From Zygnema cylindricum (taxonomy: Eukaryota; Streptophyta; Zygnematophyceae; Zygnematales; Zygnemataceae), in NCBI GenBank assembly GCA_037447655.1, contig JBBHKE010000040.1, positions 111,518-175,517 of the forward strand: DNA of 64,000 bases, given 5' to 3'. The notes beneath the pieces are model-generated. The model saw only the letters and a list, made by a program, of their open reading frames with translations. It was not told the origin of the DNA and searched no databases. A program made the position numbers and the translations under genes. Below are positions 34,385-44,657 of this stretch, piece after piece. Position 1 is the stretch's first letter, and the number at the start of each line of letters is the position of its first letter.

Positions 34385-35143
34385 GGGTGGAATTCCATTA
34401 GGCCGTCCCAGTAAATGTACGGAAAATTCCACTAGCAGCGTTTACTGGAAGACTATTCCATTTTGTCGGGCCAGTAACAAACCTTCCTCAATAATGATTA
34501 GCGCCACGTAGGCTAGAGTCCAGATTTGAAAATCTTAAATAAAATCTTCAAACGGAAAGTCAGAACGAAATATCTGTACGGCCGGAGGTAGTTAATGATT
34601 CGTACGTAAAGTTTGCGGCCAGATTTTTGATTTTGAAAACGCAAATAAAAATTTTGAAACGGAATGGCAAAAAGACGCGTCAAACTTTGAAGGTCGCGGC
34701 AAACTTTGAATGTCGGTGGATGTTAGACGGAGTGTGCGAAAAAAGATTCGGCTCACTTGCATCCAGCGTGGCAGGCGACACATGGACCGTACGACGTAGG
34801 CACATGGCCTATACGACGTGTAGACCTGTGATCGCTTGTTCAAAACATATATTTTCTTTCTTTTTCACGTGTACCAATGGTACACGTCTAGTATCGTACA
34901 ACTCTCCTCGCGAGGAGACTATCGTGACACTGGATGATGTGCGCGATTGCTTCGCGGATCTCAAAAAGTGGAATATCCAACGGCCAGGAATTACGCCTAC
35001 ATCATTGGAGCTTCTCGACAGCTTTCCAGTAACGATTTTTCGTCAGACAATTTTTTTTTTAAGGTACGGCGTGGTACGGACATGTACGAACTTGTACGGC
35101 GCCAAGTAACGAACCACACTTTTCTTCTAATGGAATTCCACCC
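34385..35143. mobile_element. PIF/Harbinger-like element D2
   Basis: 759 bp, ends GGGTGGAATTCCATTA / TAATGGAATTCCACCC, flanks TTA and TAA. Palindrome CTCTCCTCGCGAGGAGA at 34904-34922, about 221 bp from the right end. Confidence 0.82.
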
Positions 35144-35146
35144 TAA

Positions 35147-35500
35147 GGGTGAACTTCCATTAAAGGAAAAGTGGTGTTGTTTATTGGATGTCGTACACTT
35201 TCGTACAGATTCGTACAATTTTATTTTTTTTGTCAGACGAAACATTTCGAAACATGTTTATTGGATCGCTCCAACATTATAGGCGTAGTTATCGACTGTT
35301 GGATTTTTAGCTTTTCTAGATTCGCGAAGCAATTGCGCACGTCGTACAATGTGAAGATACTCTCTTCGTCGAGGAGAGTATCTCCACACTGGACGATCGC
35401 GCACATCGTCCAGTTTGAAGAGAGTCTCTTCAAACTGGACGATGTGCGCGATGTACACCCTGGACGATGTGCGCGATTTTCAAGTGAAGAGTAAAAAAAT
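35147..35500. mobile_element. Truncated GGG-type element with extreme palindromes
   Basis: Starts GGGTGAACTTCCATTA directly after D2's TAA. It holds GATACTCTC / GAGAGTATC at 35362-35387 and a 57-bp near-perfect palindrome at 35396-35452. No right terminus was found. Confidence 0.55.
35396..35452. repeat. 57-bp palindrome
   Basis: Two 28-bp arms around a single G at 35424, complementary at every position I checked. The motif CTGGACGATGTGCGCGAT is also repeated directly at about 35460-35477. Confidence 0.9.
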
Positions 35501-36804
35501 CGCCAACACGAATAGGCGATGAGAACCGAAAACGTCGTACACGCTATCCACTGTCCACGGTTTGCCGCGCTTTCGCTCTATTAACACACGTAAAAATGTG
35601 ACAAATGTCACATAGTACGGCAAAGGCTTTCCGTTGGAGGCAGGCGTTCAAGTAAACGCCATGGCAGTCAAGAAGTTAGGGTTTGTAACAAACCATGATG
35701 AATTTTTAGGTGGTCCACATTTTTCGTTTTGACTTTCCGTTGAAGATATTTGGCAGATTTTCAAAATATTTGACTATAACTTGCCACGTCTCCTTGCATT
35801 AAATAGTATTATTAATCATAATTTTCCATTTACACTACACCGCGAATCGTAATTAGCGTTATTAACGCTTATTCCGTCACCACGAATTTTGACCCCAAAA
35901 CCTTAAAAAGAGAAAATAACTCTAAATTTTTATTTACATTATTCAAGGTAATCTTTGAATCAGTGTTAACAACTCTGGTATTGTGCCATTTTAAATAGTG
36001 TGGCTAACGTACAATAATTTACCGAATTAAAAATAAGTACAAAAGATGATTTAATACATGCCGTTATGATGTACCTGCGTCTTCACAAATCGCGTAGTGA
36101 AAACGTCATAATAACGTGAAACTGCTTGTTTTGACAGAATGCGTTTTTACAAACCCCGTAGTGAAAACGTCATAATATTTTGTACTCTTTGGTATACTGC
36201 TTCACGTGGAGAGCAAACGGCGGCAGACTGTCGATACATGCCGAAACGAAGAGACTCGCGGAGGGTCGAGGAGAATAACGACGACCGCCGGATAACCTCG
36301 CGGAGACTCCCGCGGATGCCGCCCACACATTCGAATTGGCCGCGAGACGTCACCAGGCCAGGTATATCTGTCTTTGCTGGCGGCGTACGACGTCTCGCGG
36401 GAGGACACAAACGGATTAATTGGTGCTTTCGCGGCGGGCGATGTCAAAGCGCGATTAAAACAAAAAACAATAAAAACCAACGCACGAAGGCGTCCCAAAA
36501 ATAAAATAAAGAAAATAAAAAAACATGCACCCCATTGCTGCTACGTTACCATTACACCTATATTGTCGATCTCTTTGATACGTTGCTACTTCAAGTAGAG
36601 TAGTTAATCACTCAATTAGTTGTCGGCTGGTTGGTTGGTCCTTAGCGGCCATAAGGCTGTTTTAATTAATTATTGTTTTGGTCCCCTTCGCCAATATATT
36701 TTTAATGTTGCTCAATTAAATATATTGTTATGCATTAATCGTAATATAATACAACATTTATGTATAATATAACACAAATACTAAAAATAATACATTGGAA
36801 TCTT
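35501..36804. other. Intergenic with a TIR-like end near 35845
   Basis: CACCGCGAATCGTAATTAG at about 35845 is a family-A terminus without a visible partner. 36190-36460 is more GC-rich and open in two frames, but I recognise no protein. After 36600 the DNA becomes very AT-rich. Confidence 0.4.
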
Positions 36805-37770
36805 GGACAAAAGGCATTTATAACAAAAAGAAAACAAAATAAACGATGAGAATAGTTAGTCGAGCTTCTACTTTGTTTTACAGTATCACTAAACGAAAAA
36901 TAGAACAAATTTTACCCCCACGGTCGATTCCATCGTTTTTGCTATCTTACAATGTTTCAAGCCTATTAAGGTTGATAAACACAACGACTACATTTTTAAT
37001 CGACCATCATAGAGAAATTTTATTTGGTTTGTGTTAAGTTATAGTTTGTTATAGATAAATCAAAAACATTAACTGAACCTTTTTTATTTAACGTAATTGT
37101 TGATAAATTAATGAAATACCGGATTAAGTATACGACAAAAGTCATTTATATAAAAAAACCAAATAAACGATGATAGTATTTAGCCGTTGCTTTTATTTTC
37201 TCTCATAGTACCACAAAAGGAAAAATTGTAGGAATTTTACTCCCACGATCGATATTATGATTTTTGTATCTAACAATTTTTCAAACCTATTAAGTTTGAC
37301 AAAATATAACGACTTCATATTTTATCGACCATAATAGAGAAACTGTATTTCGTTCGTGTTACGTTACAGTTTGTCGTATATACCAAATACATAAACTAAA
37401 ACTTTTTGATCTAACATAATCGTTGATAAAAATAATGAAATATCTGATTAAATATTCGCCAAAACGCACGTATAACAAAAAACCAAATAAAAGATGCGAA
37501 TGGTTAGTCGTTGCTTCTATTTTGTTTTGTAGTATCACAAAACGAACAATATAACAAGTTTTACCCATGCGATCGATGTTATTGTTTTTCTGTCTTACAA
37601 TGTTTCAAGCGTATTAAGTTTGATAAACACAACGACTACATTTTTCATCGACCATGATAGATAAACTATATTTGTTTTGTGTTAAGTTATAGTTTGTTAT
37701 ATAAACAAAAAAACATTAACCAAAACTTTTTAACCTAACGTAATTGTCGATAAAAATAATGAAAATAAAA
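36805..37770. repeat. Tandem repeat, three diverged units of about 315 bp
   Basis: Units begin near 36820, 37140 and 37460. Shared landmarks are CAAATAAA or CAAAATAAA, then ATCACTAAACG-like, TTTTAC-CC, CGATCGAT-like, TTTCAA-C-TATTAAG, then CATCGACCAT-like and a TAACGTAATTG-like end. Very AT-rich and divergent, with no coding frame. Possibly satellite DNA or part of the Crypton-like element that follows. Confidence 0.75.
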
Positions 37771-38925
37771 CTATATACATATAGAATTAGTGTCTGTACG
37801 CGATATCCAACTTGATGATAAAAACACATTAGACAGCAAATAATGTGAATACTAATTAAAATGGGAATTTTGTGAAGTATAATACAGAAAACATTAACTT
37901 CGACAACATTAAAGGTTCCACGTCTTTTTTTATCAAATAAAAAAAAAGTTATGCAATTTTAGGGTTCGTACTAAATAAAATATAAAAACAAATAAAATAT
38001 AAACATACAATGGGCCTAAAATAATAAAACTATAAGCAAACGCATTACGCGAGTTTGAATTTCTAAAAAAATCAGCTTAAATAAAATTATATGTTTCTAC
38101 AAAGTTTAAAAAGCTAAAAAAAACACATTTATAACAAATGCCCAAAAAGTCCCGCAAACTTCAATTTATCTATTTTTTGTTTTCGGTCACTAATCTTCTT
38201 GATATGTCGCGCAAACTCCATTTGTTCGCGAATTGACGATCATGCAATGTGTCTAATGCCGTACTCAATGATACTTTATTCACTTCTGCTATTCTTTCAA
38301 CTTCTGCCAAGATGACGTTCCAAATATAAAACATCCGAGATTCTCCTTTCCTCCAACTAGTTCCACTTTTTTCCAATTTCGCGATGGAAGGGAGTCCACC
38401 TATACCATCATGATATGCTTCCCACACATCTTTTACCGTGTGTAGGCGAGCCTCAATTTGTGTCATCAAAGGAACTTGATTTGAGTTTTCTTTTGATGGA
38501 ATATGAGGTGCAAGTTCTTCAATTGTTCTTGCCGTGTCTACATGGTTTCATCTCGGTCGCCTTCAGTTTGAAGAGGATTATGTTTAAGAGTCCCGATTCC
38601 CATGGACGATTCACCTTCTGATGGTCTGTTTTGATATGGTCTATTGTGATTTTGAAAAGGTTGTCTTGCATACAACGTCTCTCCGTGACCGTTCATCATC
38701 TGCATAATATGGGTTAATTTCTCTTCTATATTACACATTTTCTCTCTCAAGTTTTCATCTCTATGACACATTTTGTCTTTTAAACTCGAAACTGTCTCTT
38801 TTACATAACACATTTCTTCGGCGATAAAATCAATTTTTCTTCCACAAGTTTGACTCCACATAAATAACGAATCAACTGATTTTCCCACTTGTGAGATAGT
38901 GATCGGCACATTCGCTTCGGTATCT

Positions 38926-39143
38926 GCAATTGAAGCCCACATGTGTGATGCTTCAAAACATGTTTTTTTGACTTCGTCTTTGAATGACGACCATAAATGA
39001 GATTGGAACAGTTTGTGTTTGAAGATGGGAAGATGCAATTGAAGCCCACATGTGTGATGCTTCAAAACATGTTTTTTTGACTTCGTCTTTGAATGACGAC
39101 CATAAATGAGATTGGAACAGTTTGTGTTTGAAGATGGGAAGAT
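38926..39143. repeat. 109-bp tandem duplication inside the Crypton-like gene
   Basis: Units 38926-39034 and 39035-39143 are nearly identical. As 109 is not a multiple of three, the duplication shifts the frame. Confidence 0.9.
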
Positions 39144-39831
39144 CAGGAAATAAATCATGGAAAAAAACATGATCTTGTAAAAACACGGTTTTTAGCCATA
39201 ACATAGTTTGAAGAAAATTTTGGGCGCTTAAATCCCGTTCAGATTTTGGAGCTCTAGCATTTTTTTGCACAAAAAAACATTTGCATGTTTTTAATGGAAG
39301 AATAATTCATTAGATACAAAACAAAAAAGAATATGACGGAGAGAGAAAAAAAAAAAAAGAGGGAAAGAGAAAAAAAGAAATTAAAAAAACAAGTAGATGA
39401 AAAACATATTATCCAGAAATATATTTGAAAAACAACTTAAAAACAGGAAAAACAGTTGAAACCATAGAAAAAAAAATTGAAAATACAGGAAAAACAATTG
39501 AAAAGACAAAAAAAAACGAAATTAAAAAAAAAAAAACAAAAAAAAAAGTCAAAAAGTAGAACAAAAACCAATATATATAACAGAAAAATGGAATAACATA
39601 AAGAAAATGTGACGAACATAAAACACAAAATATTACTTAACACAAAATTTAGTGATATAAATGGTGAGAGTTGTTTTAAACATACCGTTGGCTGCTCAGC
39701 ATATGCGGTTTTGACCCACGGCCACAACATATTACAAAGAGTAGTAGGGGAATTCACCTTTGGAACGAGGTAAAAAATATTTTCTGGTGTTGTTTTCGTG
39801 GCCGGAAGCTTGAAGTAGAATGTCTGTTGGC

Positions 39832-40055
39832 AAATCCGTGATATACGAATACGAAAAATGGTCAGACTTCCAACGTCCCATCACTTTGATGGCTTCTCGA
39901 TCAACAAATCCGTGACATACGAATACGAAAAATGGTCAGACGTCCAACGTCCCATCACTTTGATGGCTTCTCGATCAACAAATCCGTGACATACGAATAC
40001 GAAAAATGGTCAGACGTCCAACGTCCCATCACTTTGATGGCTTCTCGATCAGCAC
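39832..40055. repeat. 74-bp tandem repeat, three units, in the catalytic exon
   Basis: The unit carries the GRWTSDHFSYSYVTDL coding segment. The units differ by only a few bases and shift the frame, so only one can be used. Confidence 0.88.
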
Positions 40056-41189
40056 TGAAATATTTACCATAAAGAAAAATCAAATTTGGAAAATTATAAC
40101 ATACAAAACAAAACTTGATTATTTAAAATAAATGCATGATAAAAATCAAATGATATGTTTACAAAAACGCACCCTCCTGTTGCCAACATTGCCGCTCCTT
40201 GACCACGTCCAGCATAGATTTTATGTGATAAGGAAATGTTTTTGGTTTTGATTGTTTTTTTTATGTACTGAAACTGTGTATTATAACAAAGAGGCTGCAT
40301 GAACAGTGTTTTTTTTCCTTTTTCATCTTTCGCTAAAACTCTCCCTTCCGTGAAGGGTTCCCCATACCAAATTTGTTTCATCGTAAATTTGGGAACTGCG
40401 TTTTTATTTGTAGCTAATTCCCACCTCAAAAAAAACTGTTGGGCCATAGCACCTACCGGACAAATAAGAAAGTCCAAGTGGCGCATGCATCCGATAAATT
40501 CTGCACGACCATTCTGCGGATAAAAAATACCATAAAAAACACCCTAAAAAATTAGTAAAATTTGTTTTAGGGTTATGTACGAAATATTAAAATAAACACA
40601 ATTTCCTTAAATCTCCAATTTTTAAAGGTTATTTATTGTATTAGTTTTCCCATTTCTTTTAACCATCGCCAAAACATAACCCTTGTCCGGCCCAAGATAA
40701 AGAAGATCATACGAAAAAACATTCCCTAACTGAACATTTTTGGAATCATCGCCACGACTGAGACACGCATGGTTCATAATAAATTGACTCCTACAAAAAA
40801 CAAAAACAAACATTAAAGAGACAAAAAATGACAATGTTACAAAAATAGTGAAAGCTTTCTTTGACAAAAATGCATATTTATTCCCAAAAAACAAAAATTG
40901 CATCACAAAAAAAATAAACAAAATAACACAAACAGAAAAAATGACAATGTTACAAATATAATTGAAGCTTTTAAAAGAATGTGTTACTCTTCTCAAAAAA
41001 TCAAAAATTGCACATAATTTTTGTGCCCGTTTTAAAAGAAACACACCTAATAAAATAAATTGTAAAGTAAAAAACAGCATAAATCAAAAACATGGAATAC
41101 AAGATTTCGTATTTTTATCAATACATACCTCACTTCAATGCTGGTGTACGGTTCCAACCCTCTTAACCTTTTTTTTCATTTTTCGACCA

Positions 41190-41277
41190 ATACAATATGG
41201 GTCTTAAGGGCATATTGTATGTTTTGCATACAATAGGCATACTGTATGGGCCTACTTTCACCTACTTTTGAACTATG
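41190..41277. mobile_element. Single terminus of family F
   Basis: Matches the right end of F2 (about 57545-57636): ATACAATATGGGTCTTAAGG through CCTACTTTTGAACTATG. The other end is missing. Confidence 0.7.
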
Positions 41278-41856
41278 GATTGCACGTTTAACAAGGTTCT
41301 GAATATTTTTACACGTGCGAAAATATGAAATGGAGTCAGTGCGTGCAATTAGTCAATTACAAAGAACCGGGCATAAGAAAACCGTCCCACATGCATTTTA
41401 TTTAGTGTAGGGAGAAGTGTTTGCATTTTAACGGATTGTGTGCAGTGCAAAAACGGTACGGTACGACATGTACGAGATGTCTTTTTGGATCTATTGCTTG
41501 ATTCGTCGAAAGTCTACAGTACTGCTCTCGTACGTTTGAACGAGTTTTATTCAGGCCGTGGTACCAAACAGCCAGGATGACGTTTCTTGTGCACAGTTTG
41601 CAGTTCCGGTTAGGTATCTCGCCAAGGTGGGACTTACGGCGAATTTCGCATATTGAAGAGCCGTCCCGCAGGTCACCCACCCCGAGCCGCGCAGGTGCGA
41701 AATGCACCTGTCTATCGCTATTAGCGTAAAGGATTTATTAGTTTTAGTGTGGAAGTATAAAATACAATATTATTATAGTTCAAGGATGGCAGATTGTAGT
41801 CCACTTCCCTAAATTATTGTGGTAACACTGTTTTATGATTTTAGGCCACGGAGTTA
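41278..41856. other. No gene recognised
   Basis: A 101-codon frame on the minus strand (41707-41402) has cysteine-rich and basic segments but no domain I know, and its link to the Crypton-like gene is unproven. A family-A or G-like end (CTATCGCTATTAGCG) lies near 41711. Confidence 0.35.
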
Positions 41857-42475
41857 GGGTCAAGTACTTGAAAAGTGGGGTAGTTTACAGAAATCCGCGT
41901 CTATTGGTACCAGAATGTACCGCTTATTTTGTTTTTACGCGCAAAACAATATTACAAAGAATCTTGCCAATACTCTCCGAAGTTCTGGGAGGTAACACTG
42001 ACCGTCGGATATTCATTCGCGAGGTGTTCGCTTCATTTTTCTCTGTAGATGACAACGTTGCTGTAAGAGGTGGGTTGTTCACCTACAAAAAGCTACGTGT
42101 CACGATGGAGAACCAACGAAAAATCACAATGCAACTGAAAACAAAAAAAGTCATCTCGAAACGATCCTTCGTCAACCTATTTCTGGCAACGCTCTTTCGT
42201 CACACTATTTCCGACAAAGGATTTTCGTAATGTTTGAAAACAAGAATGCAAAAAAATGAGCTGGCGTAGAAGACTGACGTTTGCAAAAAGTACAAAAGTT
42301 ATGTCGTATTATGACTTGGTAACGCAGGTACATGGTACGCAAGTGACGATTTGACGTAAAATTTGTCAAAACGAAATTTTTTAAGGATATCCAATATCGG
42401 ATCGTAGCTTACGTGGTGTCGCTCAATTTAGAACACGTGGTTTACAAGCTCTACGTGATGGAACATCAACTCAAT
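41857..42475. mobile_element. PIF/Harbinger-like element E5
   Basis: Inverted relative to E3 and E4. Starts GGGTCAAGTACTTGAA after TTA and ends near GATGGAACATCAACTC. The palindromic site at 42050-42080 is weakened, about 193-223 bp from the left end. Confidence 0.68.
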
Positions 42476-42495
42476 TAACCCGACCCGTAGAGCTA

Positions 42496-43022
42496 GGGCG
42501 TGTTCCCATGTGTTCAAGTAAGGGTTTTTTTCCGTCGTTTTCACAGAAAATGGGACTTCCAACGAGAAAATATTACGCCGTACGAAAAATGGGCAAAAAC
42601 ACAAGTACATTTTGCGTCCTCTTGGAACTTGGAAGGTACGACAATTTGGCGTTATTATCATCGCGACCCACTTCCAGCTCATCTTCACACTTGCACTGGA
42701 ATCAAATCGCGATCTGATTTTAACCAAAATAACACCCTATCGACGAATAAAAAGTAGGTACAGCACGCATGAAACGTCTTCAAATTTTTTTGAACAAGGG
42801 AGAGTACACGCTATTTTTTTCCATGCTCGTCACGCGCATGTACTTACAAAAATGACAAGCAAGTACGGAAAAAAATCGTTGGGGTCTCGGACCTCTATTT
42901 TCATTCATGGGTCTTTTGCAAAAATTCACAACGCCCTCGTCTCTCCCCATCTTTTTCATTCAACCGCTCCTCTTTCTCTCATATCTAAATGAAATGCAAC
43001 AATAATAGTATCAAATGAAAGA

Positions 43023-43053
<31 letters not shown>

Positions 43054-43481
43054 TTATATATATATATATACATATATATATATTTTGTATCATTTTTATG
43101 GCGTATCGAATTATAAATGGTAAGAAAAAGAAATCGGGAAGCCATGGCGGAAAGTTTACGCGTTGATGACGTCATAAGGTAGCATGACTTCGCGATGTCA
43201 CAAAACCCGAAACATATACAATGTCACAAAAACTCGACGTCTACAACAGTCACCGTTTTTGTAGACGTCACTAATTTTAGGAAGTTTTGTAGTCGTTTAC
43301 ATTTCGTTTCGTACTATCGTAGGCTGTCGCATATTTTGTAGACGTCTACACTTGTCACGTATTTGAAGTAATGAAGGCGCAAGTAATGATTGACATAGGA
43401 ACACTTTAAAAAGTACACCGTAAAATCTGCGCTAAAATCCAAAGTAACGTTTCAAAGTCTCGGTTACATGGGAACACGCCC
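42496..43481. mobile_element. PIF/Harbinger-like element C4
   Basis: 986 bp with ends GGGCGTGTTCCCATGT / ACATGGGAACACGCCC, flanks CTA and TAA. Palindrome ATCAAATCGCGATCTGATTT at 42700-42722, about 204 bp from the left end. An AT/ACAT microsatellite is inside at 43019-43085. Confidence 0.82.
43019..43085. repeat. AT/ACAT microsatellite
   Basis: ATATAT with periodic ACAT and TTTA interruptions. Confidence 0.9.
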
Positions 43482-43484
43482 TAA

Positions 43485-44430
43485 GGGTACGTCCCCATGT
43501 ATTAAAGTACATACTTTTCTCTGTCTTTTTGCCCTAAAATTTAGGGAACTTTGACAAAAACTTTAGCCGTACGAAAAAAACATTTTTACCAAAGTAAAGT
43601 AAACGTCAATTCAGACTTTGGATGTACGGCGTGTTTGTCGTCATGTGAACGCATTTTGGCGTTTTCCCCTTTTCGACCCCCGGGCAAGAGAATCCAGCCC
43701 AAAAAAAAACTTCATCCAAAATCACCTCGAGGGGGTGATTTTAGTTCAAGTACCGCCCAAACAGGGAATGAAAATTGACCCACGCACGCGCTACAAGAGT
43801 GTGAAAATTTTAGAACGAGGGAGAGTCCTCGCTATTTTTCTCCGTGCCGTCACGCGCATGTACGGAAAAAAATCTGCAGGGGTCTCGGACCTCCACTCTC
43901 ATTCATGGGGTCCTTTGCAAAATTTTGCGCCTTTGTCGCCTCTCCCCTCTCCCTCACACACCATCGTTTTTATCTCACAATTTTTAGAATGAGAGACGAC
44001 AATATTGGTATAAAATGAAAGATATTTTAAAATACTATTTTTGACAATTTTTGTGTTTTTTTTTAATGGCAAGTCGAGCGAGAAAAGTAGAAAAAATGAA
44101 ATCGGAAAACCATGGCAGAAAGTTATTGAATCAGTGACGTCGACGTTGTCACAAGTGAGCGTGACGTCACAATATCACCAAACCCTAAACATCTACGATT
44201 TCACAAAAATCTAGACGTCTACAACTGTCGCTGTTTTTGTTGGCGTCACTAATCGTCGGAAGTTTCGAAGTCGTCTTCAGTCGTCATCAGTAGTACCTAC
44301 GTCTACAACCGTCACATTTCAAAGTTCCAATTTTATATTCGCACATAGGGACGCTCTTCAAAGTAGTACGGAGAATCTTATTACAGTCCAAAATACTTTG
44401 CCAAAGTACCGATTACATGGGGACGTACCC
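43485..44430. mobile_element. PIF/Harbinger-like element C5
   Basis: 946 bp, ends GGGTACGTCCCCATGT / ACATGGGGACGTACCC, perfect TAA duplication (43482-43484, 44431-44433). Palindrome around AATCACCTCGAGGGGGTGATT at 43718-43742. It abuts C4, sharing the TAA. Confidence 0.85.
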
Positions 44431-44433
44431 TAA

Positions 44434-44545
44434 TACTGATACGGTACTTTATTTGTACCAATATGTACTTCAAACGTACAGTTTTTGTCAAATGACGTGA
44501 CTGTGCGCAAACAAAACAGTCACTGTCATGATCAATTCCCTATTT
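44434..44545. repeat. Repeat family B terminus
   Basis: ACAGTCACTGTCATGATCAA and the preceding 80 bp match the B-family end seen at 52026-52110 and 56732-56815. Confidence 0.65.
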
Positions 44546-44657
44546 TTAAGGCAAATCTAACGACAAACCTCTCTTTTGTATTCCTTGTCCCTTCCTACTT
44601 ATTTTTCCTATTTTTGGCCTCCTATTTTCTTGTCCTTTTCCTTCTTGCGGCCTTTTC

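Larger units (their letters stand above)
38170..41165 (-). pseudogene. Crypton-like tyrosine-recombinase transposon gene, decayed
   Basis: Minus-strand exons: 41129 upstream (PYTSIEV), 40790 to about 40640 (CLSRGDDSKNVQLGNVF ... KRNGKTN), 40513-40173 (RHLDFLICPVGAMAQ, then YAGRGQGAAML), 40054-39686 (GADREAIKVMGRWTSDH, YFLPRSKV, MLWPWVKTA) and 39253-38170. The last exon has LQTMLWLKTVFLQDH, a long helical region, then VKDVWEAYHDGIGGLPSIAK and WRKGES, a GCR1_C-like domain. This order matches Crypton recombinases with an Ndc10-like core. The HxxR motif reads YAGR. Decay: no donor after KTN, a 74-bp unit three times, a 109-bp tandem duplication, and a frameshift near 38540. Cryptons move by tyrosine-recombinase strand exchange and leave no inverted repeats. 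Confidence 0.8.

Noticed and set aside
36139-36504. 121-codon plus and 98-codon minus frames
   Set aside because: Overlapping frames in a GC-richer patch, both arginine-rich, with no domain or splice context.
38801-39170. Two nearly identical minus-strand protein segments suggesting a repeated domain
   Set aside because: Explained by the 109-bp tandem duplication within one exon of the Crypton-like gene.
39437-39680. Phenylalanine-rich membrane-like tail of a minus-strand frame
   Set aside because: It is intron sequence read from A-rich DNA past the GTATGT donor.
42496-44430. Frames of 75-126 codons inside C4 and C5 as transposases
   Set aside because: They differ between copies and contain no DDE or Myb-like motifs; the elements are non-autonomous.
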